DNA from: Rheinheimera mesophila
GTDB lineage: Bacteria > Pseudomonadota > Gammaproteobacteria > Enterobacterales > Alteromonadaceae
Reading direction: 5' to 3'
Length of the DNA: 64,000 bases
NCBI RefSeq assembly: GCF_000986865.1
Contig: NZ_LAVS01000012.1
Location: 29,322-93,321, forward strand
Part shown: piece by piece, positions 9,073 to 17,461 of the stretch
Layout of the letters: each line of letters opens with the position of its first letter
How positions within the stretch are numbered: position 1 is the first letter of the stretch
Notes under the pieces: model-generated
Databases searched by the model: none
What the model was told of the DNA's origin: nothing
The model's input: the letters and a program-made list of their open reading frames with translations, nothing else
Made by a program: the position numbers and the translations under genes

Positions 9073-10245
9073 TTATTGGAAGCGCATCTTCACCATATCG
9101 ACTAAGCGGCTGAATAAACCTGCTTGCTCGATATCCTCCAGTGCCACTAAAGGAAATTCGGCGATGTCTTTGTCACCTAACTTCAGGTACACAGTGCCCA
9201 ATACCTGGCCCTTGGATATAGGGGCGATCAGCTCCTGATTCAATTTAAAGTCGGCTTTTAAATCTTTACGTTGATTCCGTTGCAAGGTAATAGGGGTTTC
9301 AGCCAATACGCCTAAAGTAATGATTTCTTTAGTGCCTTGCCATACACGTTGTTCTGCAAACTTTTCACCGGCTTTGTAAGGCGAGAAGGTTTCAAAGAAG
9401 CGGAAGCCATAGGTCAGTAATTTTTTGTTTTCTGCTTCGCGGATTTTGGCGCTTTCTGTGCCCATGACAACAGAAATTAACCGCATATCATCTTTAGTGG
9501 CTGAGGTGATCAGGCTGTATCCTGCTTCAGACGTATGGCCTGTTTTAATACCATCCACGTTCAGACTTTTATCCCACAACAAACCGTTGCGGTTGTATTG
9601 TTTGATGCCATTAAAGACATACTCTTTTTCCGCATATATTTTGTACTCTTCCGGCGTGTCACGAATTAACGCAACAGAGAGTTTGGCCATATCACGCGCC
9701 GTTGTGCGCTGAGTCTCATCCGGTAAACCATGGCTGTTAGCAAAATTAGTATTGTCCATACCCAAACGCACGGCATGAGCGTTCATCAGCTCGACGAAAG
9801 CACCTTCAGTACCGGCAATATGTTCAGCCATGGCCACACAAGCATCGTTACCAGATTGAATAATAATGCCACGGTTTAATTCTTCGACACTGATGGTTTC
9901 ACCCACTTCAATAAACATTTTTGAGGAGTCTGAATACTGTTTGGCCCAGGCATTTTCCGTGATTGTCACTGGATCGGATGGTTTAATGGTACCGTTTTTA
10001 ATCTCAGTACCAATGATGTAGCTGGTCATCATTTTGGTCAGACTGGCTGGAGCCAGAGGCTCATCCGCATTACCTTCGGCCAACACAGCACCAGTATGGT
10101 AATCAATCAGAATATAACCCTTCGCATTGACTTCAGGTGGTTGCGGCGTCATTTGTGCCGCTGTCAGTGGGGCTGTTTGTCCGGCTGCTAAAAAACTGGC
10201 AACACCAAAGGAGCAAGCAATAAAAATTCTGGAGTACGTATTCAT
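9073..10245 (-). CDS. dacA: D-alanyl-D-alanine carboxypeptidase (PBP5 type)
   Basis: A low-molecular-weight penicillin-binding protein that trims the terminal D-alanine from peptidoglycan pentapeptides and so helps keep cell shape. From the ATG at 10245 (good site AAAGG upstream) it has 390 aa with a signal peptide cut near AGQTA, active-site S68-x-x-K71 (PASLTK), the SGN motif and KTGHT. The C-terminal PBP5 beta domain and the final amphipathic helix (FSRLVDMVKMRFQ) that anchors it to the inner membrane are present. It lies downstream of rlpA in the elongasome cluster. Confidence 0.97.
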   Translation of the reverse strand: MNTYSRIFIACSFGVASFLAAGQTAPLTAAQMTPQPPEVNAKGYILIDYHTGAVLAEGNADEPLAPASLTKMMTSYIIGTEIKNGTIKPSDPVTITENAWAKQYSDSSKMFIEVGETISVEELNRGIIIQSGNDACVAMAEHIAGTEGAFVELMNAHAVRLGMDNTNFANSHGLPDETQRTTARDMAKLSVALIRDTPEEYKIYAEKEYVFNGIKQYNRNGLLWDKSLNVDGIKTGHTSEAGYSLITSATKDDMRLISVVMGTESAKIREAENKKLLTYGFRFFETFSPYKAGEKFAEQRVWQGTKEIITLGVLAETPITLQRNQRKDLKADFKLNQELIAPISKGQVLGTVYLKLGDKDIAEFPLVALEDIEQAGLFSRLVDMVKMRFQ

Positions 10246-10301
10246 GAGACCTTTCTTATGTTGTTGAGCTGTGTTCATTCGTAAACGAAATAAGCCGGGG
10301 A

Positions 10302-11285
10302 TTAACCACAGCTTTTCTTATCTGTGATATAAGCCGATGGATACTCGGCACTTTTAAATCTTTCCAGCCAGCTATTCGCCTCGGCCGCTGATGGCATTGG
10401 ACCCGCCAGTAAGCGGAAAATTCCATTACCATCATTAATTTGTGTTGAAACCGACCACTGTTGTTGTAAATCAGCGCCTAACTTTTGAAGTTTCTCTTTG
10501 TTACCACTGGCCACCAGTTGAATAAAACAGCCGGCTACTTTTGATCCTGCTGATGCTGCAGCCACGGCAGCCGGAACTGCTGAGACTGGCAAAGCCGCAG
10601 GAGCGGCAACACTACCAGGCCTTGGTCCAGCCGGATTGGACGCTAGGGTGGTTTCTTCAAACTGATTGTTTCTGCTGCCCAGACCCATGGCGTAACTCTC
10701 CTGAGTCAGCATAGCGGGAGAGGCTAACAGTTCGACCTGAACCCGGGCTGTACCTTTGCCCATCATGCCAATTTTGTAGGCGGCTGAATAAGACAGGTCG
10801 ATCACTCTGTCCTGATGGAAAGGGCCCCGATCGTTGACTCTGACTATGGCGGATTTTCCGTTATCCAGATTAGTTACTCTGACATAAGAGGGCAGAGGTA
10901 AAGTTTTATGTGCCGCCGACATGGCAAATACGTTGTAGGTTTCGCCATTGGAGGTTAAATGCCCATGAAACTTATGGCCGTACCAGGAGGCAATGCCTAT
11001 CTCTTTGTATTCCATCAGGTCTGTTCGGGGTGAGTAGTCTACCCCATAAATATTATAAGGCTTGTTGCCACCGCGGCTTAACGCCTCAGCACGGGGTTCC
11101 GGGTCCGTCATTTCCAGTAAGGTCGGCAGACGACTGGGATGGCTGTCGGTGGCTTGTGAGTAGCGGCCTTTGTTGGGTTCTTCCCAGCTTCGACTGGGTT
11201 CAGTCTGTGCTGATGTGGAGTCTGGTGTTTGCGAACAAGAGGCCAGCATCAGGGTACAGCATAAAGCGCTTATCTTTTTTATCAT
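10302..11285 (-). CDS. rlpA: Rare lipoprotein A, septal-ring lytic transglycosylase
   Basis: RlpA is an outer-membrane lipoprotein that cleaves stem-peptide-free (denuded) peptidoglycan during daughter-cell separation. At 327 aa it shows signal peptide and lipobox (LASC, Cys about 17), a double-psi beta-barrel domain (about 95-185, with GIASWYGHKFHG and VRVNDRGPF), an Ala/Pro-rich linker and a C-terminal SPOR domain (about 250-325) for binding denuded glycan strands. It is co-directional with rodA (9-bp gap) and dacA. Confidence 0.97.
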   Translation of the reverse strand: MIKKISALCCTLMLASCSQTPDSTSAQTEPSRSWEEPNKGRYSQATDSHPSRLPTLLEMTDPEPRAEALSRGGNKPYNIYGVDYSPRTDLMEYKEIGIASWYGHKFHGHLTSNGETYNVFAMSAAHKTLPLPSYVRVTNLDNGKSAIVRVNDRGPFHQDRVIDLSYSAAYKIGMMGKGTARVQVELLASPAMLTQESYAMGLGSRNNQFEETTLASNPAGPRPGSVAAPAALPVSAVPAAVAAASAGSKVAGCFIQLVASGNKEKLQKLGADLQQQWSVSTQINDGNGIFRLLAGPMPSAAEANSWLERFKSAEYPSAYITDKKSCG

Positions 11286-11294
11286 GAGTTCGTT

Positions 11295-12410
11295 CTACTG
11301 CTGAGCTAAAAGTCGTTTATGGGTGCTGATCGACATTAGAATACCAAAACCAGCCATCAGTGTAACCATGGATGTCCCGCCATAGCTAATCAAAGGCAGA
11401 GGGACACCTACGACCGGCAACAGCCCTGATACCATACCTATATTGACGAATACATAAACAAAGAAGGTCAGAGTGATGCTGCCTGCGAGCAGCTTACTGA
11501 AATTATCCTGAGCACGACTTGCGATGATCAAACCCCGGGCAATGATAAAAGCATACAAAGCTAACAATAGCAGCACTCCTATCATTCCTAACTCTTCGCT
11601 GAACACAGAAAAGATGAAGTCGGTATGACGCTCTGGTAAAAACTCCAATTGCGATTGAGTGCCATGCATCCAACCTTTGCCTTCAAAACCGCCCGAACCT
11701 ATCGCAATTTTTGATTGAATAATATGATAACCCGAACCCAATGGGTCGCTTTCCGGATTTAAAAACGTCAGTACCCGGCGTTTTTGGTAGTCATGCATAA
11801 AAAACAGCCACATGGTGTAAGACGCGACGGGGATGATCATGGCGATACCCGCGATGATGCGCCAGCTCATACCACCTAAAAACAACACAAAAACTCCGGC
11901 AACAAAAATCAGAATGGAGGTGCCTAAGTCGGGTTGTTGCTGGATCAGCACAGTGGGAATAGCGCACATAACAAAGCCGACTATCAGATGCTTAAATTTT
12001 AGTGGCAAAGGGTGAGAGGATACATACCAGGCTACAGCCATAGGCACGGCCAGTTTCATTACTTCAGATGGCTGAAATTTCATAAAACCTAAATCCAGCC
12101 AGCGCTGTGCTCCTTTGCCTATGTGGCCAAATGCCAATACCATCACCAGCATCGCTGTGCCGGCTAAAAATAAAGGGATAGCCCAAAAACTAAAGGTTTG
12201 AGGTTTCACCTGGGCCAGCAATAGCATGGCACCGAAGGCAATAAGCAGCCTTGTACTATGTGCGGCCATCATGTCCCAATGTTGGCCGCTGGCACTGTAG
12301 AGTATAAATAACCCAGTGCAGCACAACACCACTAACCCTGCCAGTAAAGGGCCGTCTAAATGCAACTTCGCCAGAATTCCTTTGTGGCCAGGCTCTTTCA
12401 GTACTGTCAT
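11295..12410 (-). CDS. rodA: Peptidoglycan glycosyltransferase RodA
   Basis: A SEDS-family polytopic inner-membrane enzyme that polymerises lipid II during cell elongation, working with PBP2. At 371 aa it has about ten transmembrane helices and the SEDS signatures (KPSEVMKLAVPMAVAW-like region in the middle; LPLISYGGTSM near the C-terminus). Its ATG overlaps the mrdA stop (ATGA), so the pair that forms the elongasome core is translationally coupled. Confidence 0.98.
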   Translation of the reverse strand: MTVLKEPGHKGILAKLHLDGPLLAGLVVLCCTGLFILYSASGQHWDMMAAHSTRLLIAFGAMLLLAQVKPQTFSFWAIPLFLAGTAMLVMVLAFGHIGKGAQRWLDLGFMKFQPSEVMKLAVPMAVAWYVSSHPLPLKFKHLIVGFVMCAIPTVLIQQQPDLGTSILIFVAGVFVLFLGGMSWRIIAGIAMIIPVASYTMWLFFMHDYQKRRVLTFLNPESDPLGSGYHIIQSKIAIGSGGFEGKGWMHGTQSQLEFLPERHTDFIFSVFSEELGMIGVLLLLALYAFIIARGLIIASRAQDNFSKLLAGSITLTFFVYVFVNIGMVSGLLPVVGVPLPLISYGGTSMVTLMAGFGILMSISTHKRLLAQQ

Positions 12411-14281
12411 GGTTGTGCTCCCGCAGCGCTTTGCCGGGTAAAATAATAATCCATCATTTTACGGGCTATAGGTGCTGCATTGGAACCGCCACCACCAGCG
12501 TTTTCTACTGTCACTGTCAGCAAAATAGTTGGATTTTCCGCAGGTGCATAGCCAATAAACATGGCATTATCACGATGGATTTCTTTAATGGCGTTGGCAT
12601 CATATTTCTGGTTTGCAGCCATGTTGATCACCTGAGCTGTCCCCGTTTTTCCGCCTGCACTATAGCTAATGCCTTTGAAGGCATTAAAACCAGTTCCTCC
12701 TTGCACCATCACGGTCTGGCGCATCGCTTCTTTGGCGATACGCCAGTTGTTATGATCTTTGACTTCTATCGCTGTTTGTAGCGGGGCGATCAGACTGGTG
12801 TCCTTGGTCTGACTACGGAAATAACGGCCCATATGAGGCGTGGGTTTTTGACCGTCATTAATCAGAATAGCGGTGGATAACGCCAATTGCATCGGGGTTA
12901 CGCTCCAGTAACTTTGTCCTATACCTAAAGAAACGGTATCGCCTGGGAACCAACTTTGTTTATGTCTGGCTCTTTTCCATTCTTTCGATGGCATCAGGCC
13001 AGCGCTTTCTTCCATCACATCTATGCCAGTGCGCGAGCCAAAACCAAATTTTTTCATATAGTCAGAAATCCGGTCGATCCCCAGTTTTACCGCTAAATCA
13101 TAAAAGTAGGTATCGCAGCTTTTCGTGATCGCGGTATAAACATCAACCCAGCCATGCCCCCATTTTACGTGGTCCCGATAAGCACGGCTGTAGTTCGGCA
13201 GCTTATAAAAGCCAGGGTCCGGAATACGGGTTTGTTCTGTGACAGTGCCGTTTTCCAGTCCCAATACGGCCATATGAGGTTTGATGGTTGAAGCCGGTGG
13301 GTATACTCCCTGGGTCACCCTGTTGACCAGAGGGCGATCGGGAGAATTCAATAGTTCACGGTAGTTTTTGCCACTGATGCCATGTACAAATAAATTCGGG
13401 TCATAGCTTGGGTTACTGTAGAACGCTAGTACAGCACCATCGCGCGGGTCCATGGCTACGACCGCGCCGCGGTTATCCCCCAGCAACTCCTTGGCTTTTT
13501 GTTGCAGATTCATATCGATGGATAGAATCAAATCATCGCCTGAGGTGGCTGGTTTGGAGTCCAGGATCCGGATCACCCGTCCTCTGTTGTTCACCTCCAC
13601 CTGCTCAAACCCGACCTGACCATGCAACTGGCTTTCGTAAAAACGTTCAAGACCCACTTTACCTATATCACGGCTGGCTGCGTAGTTTGCGCTGACGCCT
13701 TCTTCTTCGAGCTTAGCCAGTTCTTTCGCGTTGATTTTGCCGATGTAACCCAAAGCATGAGTGAAGAGTTCGCCAAAAGGGTAATGTCGGGTTAAACGGG
13801 CTTCTAAAGTCACACCGGGCAATCTATGCTGATTGACCGCAATAATAGCCACTTCCTGCTCTGTCAGATGCTCCTTGACCGCTATGCTGACAAAACGTCT
13901 GTGGTATTTGACTTCCTTTAAAAACTCTTGCTGACGCTCAGGTGTTATTTCTATCAGGCGGGCAATTTCAGCAAGGGTTTCAGGAATATTTTTCACTTGC
14001 TCCGGAACCAACTCCACTGAGTGAATGGGCCGGTTTTCTGCGAGCAGAATACCGTTACGATCGTAAATTAAACCACGATTCGGCGGCTGAGGAATTAGCT
14101 TAATACGGTTACCGTCTGCACGGGTCATGTAGTGCTCGTGCATCACCACCTGTAATTTGTACTGATTAAACACCACCACACAAAAACAAAGCAGTACCAC
14201 AGCAAAACCAAACAAAGCCCTTTGATTAAACATCTGGCTTTCGGCTGCGGGGTCCTGAATCGATGGGCGTTTCTTAATCAT
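12407..14281 (-). CDS. mrdA: Penicillin-binding protein 2
   Basis: The elongation-specific transpeptidase that crosslinks peptidoglycan with RodA in rod-shaped cells and is the target of mecillinam. At 624 aa it has one N-terminal membrane helix (about 25-45), the PBP dimerisation/pedestal domain and a transpeptidase domain with active-site STIK (Ser about 331), SCD and KTGTAQ motifs. No Shine-Dalgarno is evident before the ATG. A 51-codon open frame fills the gap to rlmH and overlaps this start by 8 bp. Confidence 0.98.
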   Translation of the reverse strand: MIKKRPSIQDPAAESQMFNQRALFGFAVVLLCFCVVVFNQYKLQVVMHEHYMTRADGNRIKLIPQPPNRGLIYDRNGILLAENRPIHSVELVPEQVKNIPETLAEIARLIEITPERQQEFLKEVKYHRRFVSIAVKEHLTEQEVAIIAVNQHRLPGVTLEARLTRHYPFGELFTHALGYIGKINAKELAKLEEEGVSANYAASRDIGKVGLERFYESQLHGQVGFEQVEVNNRGRVIRILDSKPATSGDDLILSIDMNLQQKAKELLGDNRGAVVAMDPRDGAVLAFYSNPSYDPNLFVHGISGKNYRELLNSPDRPLVNRVTQGVYPPASTIKPHMAVLGLENGTVTEQTRIPDPGFYKLPNYSRAYRDHVKWGHGWVDVYTAITKSCDTYFYDLAVKLGIDRISDYMKKFGFGSRTGIDVMEESAGLMPSKEWKRARHKQSWFPGDTVSLGIGQSYWSVTPMQLALSTAILINDGQKPTPHMGRYFRSQTKDTSLIAPLQTAIEVKDHNNWRIAKEAMRQTVMVQGGTGFNAFKGISYSAGGKTGTAQVINMAANQKYDANAIKEIHRDNAMFIGYAPAENPTILLTVTVENAGGGGSNAAPIARKMMDYYFTRQSAAGAQP

Positions 14282-14431
14282 GGTGAGTCGTGATTAGCTG
14301 CAAAAACAGTGAACGAGCATAAATACTCTCATACATCAGTACGTTAGCGCTAGTAAGCAAAAGCATTGGCAGCAATACCTGGCGTTGGGCTGTACAATGC
14401 TGAGTAGATGCGCATGCTTTCATCATCATTG

Positions 14432-14902
14432 TTATTCGCGATGATACGGGTGGTTGGTGCTGATGCTCCAGGCCCGGTACAGACTTTCTGCCAGTACGAC
14501 CCGCACCATAGGGTGGGGCATAGTCAATGCAGAGAGCGACCATTTGCCTTCACTGGCAGCAATACAGGCGGGCGCTAACCCTTCAGGGCCACCCACCAAT
14601 AAACATACATCACGGCCGTCCATTTGCCATTGCGTCAGTTTTTGCGCCAATTGCGGGCTGCTCCAGTTGGCACCTTCCACTTCCAGCGTAATAATGCGGG
14701 CGCCTTTTGGGATTGCCGCCAGCATTTTTTCGCCTTCAGCTTCGAGAATACGTTTAATGTCGGCATTTTTACCGCGTTTACCCGCCGGAATTTCTATCAG
14801 CTCCAGTGGTAAATCACGCGGAAAACGACGGGCATATTCTTCATAGGCGGTAGTAACCCACTCAGGCATTTTGGTGCCGACTGCAATCAGCATTAACTTC
14901 AT
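14432..14902 (-). CDS. rlmH: 23S rRNA (pseudouridine1915-N3)-methyltransferase
   Basis: RlmH is a SPOUT-class methyltransferase that modifies pseudouridine 1915 in helix 69 of 23S rRNA on the assembled 70S ribosome. At 156 aa it is full length, with the SAM-binding trefoil knot toward the C-terminus ([35 protein letters not shown]). It lies 4 bp after rsfS, the usual pairing. Confidence 0.98.
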   Translation of the reverse strand: MKLMLIAVGTKMPEWVTTAYEEYARRFPRDLPLELIEIPAGKRGKNADIKRILEAEGEKMLAAIPKGARIITLEVEGANWSSPQLAQKLTQWQMDGRDVCLLVGGPEGLAPACIAASEGKWSLSALTMPHPMVRVVLAESLYRAWSISTNHPYHRE

Positions 14903-14906
14903 GCCG

Positions 14907-15227
14907 TTAAACGCTCCAGAGTTTCTCTAACTGATAAAAACTACGGCTTTCTTCCTGCATCACATGGGCAATCACTTCACCCAAATCAATCAATACCCAT
15001 TCACCTGACCCTTCGCCTTCAATACCTAGCACAGTGATGCCAGCTTTTTTGGCTTCCTTGATCAGATGATCCGCGATAGAGCGGGTATGACGGTTTGAGG
15101 TGCCTGAGCAGATCACCATCGAATCTGTCACATTGGATTTTTCTCTGACATCCAGGCTGACGATATCCTTGGCTTTCATGTCGTCCAGCTTGTCGAGGAC
15201 GAAGGCTAATAACTCTTGTGCTTGCAC
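14907..15227 (-). CDS. rsfS: Ribosomal silencing factor RsfS
   Basis: RsfS binds L14 on the 50S subunit and blocks joining to the 30S when nutrients run low. The protein is 106 aa with the family motifs [17 protein letters not shown] and [13 protein letters not shown]. It lies between nadD and rlmH, close to the E. coli arrangement (where cobC intervenes). Confidence 0.97.
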   Translation of the reverse strand: MQAQELLAFVLDKLDDMKAKDIVSLDVREKSNVTDSMVICSGTSNRHTRSIADHLIKEAKKAGITVLGIEGEGSGEWVLIDLGEVIAHVMQEESRSFYQLEKLWSV

Positions 15228-15279
15228 TTTTAACTCCGGGGTCTAAAAACGCGACATGTTAACACTTTTTGTTGTGATC

Positions 15280-15942
15280 TTATATGCCGCTGTACAGCCT
15301 TTGTGTTTTTATATACTGCAGCACTTCGGCTGGCAGCAACTGATTTAGTTCGTTGTCCGGCTGGTTTTTTTCTAACAATGTTCTGATCCGGGTTGCACTT
15401 AGCTCCTGCGGCGGATTATCCAGCAGCATAATTTTGCCTGCGTCCAGCAAATGCAAGTCTTGCAGAGAATTTGTACCAAACTGTTCCAGCAGGGCGGGGC
15501 AATCCCCCTGCGTGGCTGAACTGCCGGGTCTTTGGCAAACGACCAGATGCGCCAGTTGCAAAATACTTTGCCACTGATGCCACTGTTTAAAGTACGCCAG
15601 TGAGTCCATCCCCATCACAAATAACAAACCGCCCCGTGGATACTGTTCACGCAGTAAACGCAAACTATCCACTGTGTACGAAGGGCTGTGTTTATTTAAT
15701 TCCAGTGGCTGTAGCTGCAACCCCGGCATGTCTTGAATAGCAATTTGCACCATGGCGGCTCTGTGCTCAGCGCTAACGCCAGGGCTGGCGCGATGCGCTG
15801 GCAGGTGGCAGGGCATCAGTTGCACTTCCCGCACAGCGCAATGGCTTAACACGTACTGGGCACAGGCTAAATGCGCATTATGGATAGGGTCAAAAGTGCC
15901 GCCGAACACGGCAAAAGCCCGATCAGGGCGTGAAGTCGGCAT
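15280..15942 (-). CDS. nadD: Nicotinate-mononucleotide adenylyltransferase
   Basis: NadD joins nicotinate mononucleotide and ATP to make deamido-NAD, a step in NAD synthesis. At 220 aa it has the nucleotidyltransferase motif FGGTFDPIHNAHL at the start and the ISxTxxR-type motif SATRIRTLL near the C-terminus. The start lies 20 bp inside the holA end. Confidence 0.97.
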   Translation of the reverse strand: MPTSRPDRAFAVFGGTFDPIHNAHLACAQYVLSHCAVREVQLMPCHLPAHRASPGVSAEHRAAMVQIAIQDMPGLQLQPLELNKHSPSYTVDSLRLLREQYPRGGLLFVMGMDSLAYFKQWHQWQSILQLAHLVVCQRPGSSATQGDCPALLEQFGTNSLQDLHLLDAGKIMLLDNPPQELSATRIRTLLEKNQPDNELNQLLPAEVLQYIKTQRLYSGI

Positions 15943-16975
15943 AACGCTGCTGCAATGAAAATACTTTAGACACAGGGCTGACCAATAAACTGACTAAATG
16001 CGCCAGCGCCAGTTCTGCATTATGTAATGCACCTGATTTAAAAGCCCGGTCAAAAGCGGCTAATTCCTGTTGCACATAGCCGAGCCATTTAGCGGGCAAA
16101 CGTGACACCGCAGTTTGATACAGCGGCTGACGTTTAGGCCAAATCGCATTTTTTTTGAAAAAATCGGCCAGCGGCTTGCCTTGTTGCTGGGCCAGATGCA
16201 TTTGCATCAAGGTGGTGACCTCTTTTTGCAATTGCCAGGCAATAATCACAGGCTCGGTATCCTGCTGTAATAAGCGATCAAGCCGGTGCAAAGCCTCATT
16301 GCCCTGACCGGACAGCAAGGCATCCACTAACTGAAACACCGAAAAATGCGACTGATCGGCCAAATGTTGTTCTAAAAGTTCAGCATCTATAGTGCCACTG
16401 ACCAGACTTAAACCCAGCTTTTCCAGCTCCTGCGCTGCTGCGAGTAAATTACCGGCACAGTGATGCTGCATTAAGGTAATGGCATCAGGTGTTAAATGCA
16501 GTTTAAGTTGTGATGCACGTTGTTGTAACCAGCGCTGAAATTGCTGATCATCCAGCGGATAAAACTGCACCTGCACTGCTTGTTCCGCTAAGGTTTTAAA
16601 CCAGGCGGATTTGGCATAATCATTGGCATTTTTGGCGGCATGCACTACCAGAACTAAATCGGGATGCAACAAAGAGGGCAGTTGTTTCAATAAATCGCCA
16701 GCACCTGTTGCTAACTTGGCCGGTAGTTCCAACTCAAAGAGCCGGCGGGGCGAAAACAAAGATAAGTTATTCAGTTCCATCAGGAAGTCGTTCCAACTGA
16801 AACTATTGTCCCAGCTATAACTTTGCCGTTCTTCAAAGCCTTGTTTCTTCGCTGCAGCCCGGATTAAATCCAGGCTTTCCTGTTTTTGCAAGGGTTCTTC
16901 ACCAAACACCAGATAAACAGGTGCCAGGCTTTTTTGTAACTGTGCAGCAAGCTGATTGCTATACAGTTTTAGCAT
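15923..16975 (-). CDS. holA: DNA polymerase III delta subunit
   Basis: The delta subunit opens the beta sliding clamp within the clamp-loader complex. At 350 aa it matches the family over its length, with the N-terminal beta-clamp contact region (VYLVFGEEPLQKQESLDLIR), an AAA-like domain II and a helical collar domain. Its start overlaps the lptE stop by one base (TGATG), so the genes are coupled. Confidence 0.96.
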   Translation of the reverse strand: MLKLYSNQLAAQLQKSLAPVYLVFGEEPLQKQESLDLIRAAAKKQGFEERQSYSWDNSFSWNDFLMELNNLSLFSPRRLFELELPAKLATGAGDLLKQLPSLLHPDLVLVVHAAKNANDYAKSAWFKTLAEQAVQVQFYPLDDQQFQRWLQQRASQLKLHLTPDAITLMQHHCAGNLLAAAQELEKLGLSLVSGTIDAELLEQHLADQSHFSVFQLVDALLSGQGNEALHRLDRLLQQDTEPVIIAWQLQKEVTTLMQMHLAQQQGKPLADFFKKNAIWPKRQPLYQTAVSRLPAKWLGYVQQELAAFDRAFKSGALHNAELALAHLVSLLVSPVSKVFSLQQRYADFTP

Positions 16976-17460
16976 CAGCGGATCCGGTTTAGCTGGCGGA
17001 TAATGCGGCTGGCGGCCTGATTTCTCAGTTCCTGCAACAGCAAATCCAGCTCTTTAGCTTTGGCCAGTGCCAGATTCGGGTCGTCCTGATAGTCACGGGT
17101 CAGTTCAAACTGAAACTCCTGAATATCCTGCTCCGGCAGCAGTAACTGATACTTCACCCGATAAATCAGCTCGTACTCAGCCACCTGACCATTAGGGAAC
17201 AGCGACAAGGTGCGTCGCTCCAGGCTATCTTGCTGCAGCATCAGAGCCGGAGCTTTAGGATCCAACTCTGTCAGTAGTTTCACTTCGTTACTTTTTAGCT
17301 GTTCCGACAACAGGCTGGCCAGTTCAGAATGTTTTTTGGCATCAACAAAAATTGCCGGATAACGCTCCAGCGGCAAGCTACCACGCAAATGGAAGCCACA
17401 ACTGGTTAGCAGCAGGCTGCTGGCAAGCAACAGCCCTGTCCAAACGGAGTGTTTTTTCAT
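16975..17460 (-). CDS. lptE: LPS-assembly lipoprotein LptE
   Basis: LptE plugs the LptD barrel in the outer membrane and helps insert lipopolysaccharide. At 161 aa it has a signal peptide with lipobox LTSC (Cys about 21), followed by the GFHLRGSLPL start of the mature protein, which is typical. It starts 2 bp after leuS and runs into holA, the conserved leuS-lptE-holA order. Confidence 0.95.
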   Translation of the reverse strand: MKKHSVWTGLLLASSLLLTSCGFHLRGSLPLERYPAIFVDAKKHSELASLLSEQLKSNEVKLLTELDPKAPALMLQQDSLERRTLSLFPNGQVAEYELIYRVKYQLLLPEQDIQEFQFELTRDYQDDPNLALAKAKELDLLLQELRNQAASRIIRQLNRIR

Positions 17461-17461
17461 G

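Noticed and set aside
8960..9238. 92-codon plus-strand frame over the dacA end
   Set aside because: It is made of the dispersed repeat plus dacA antisense.
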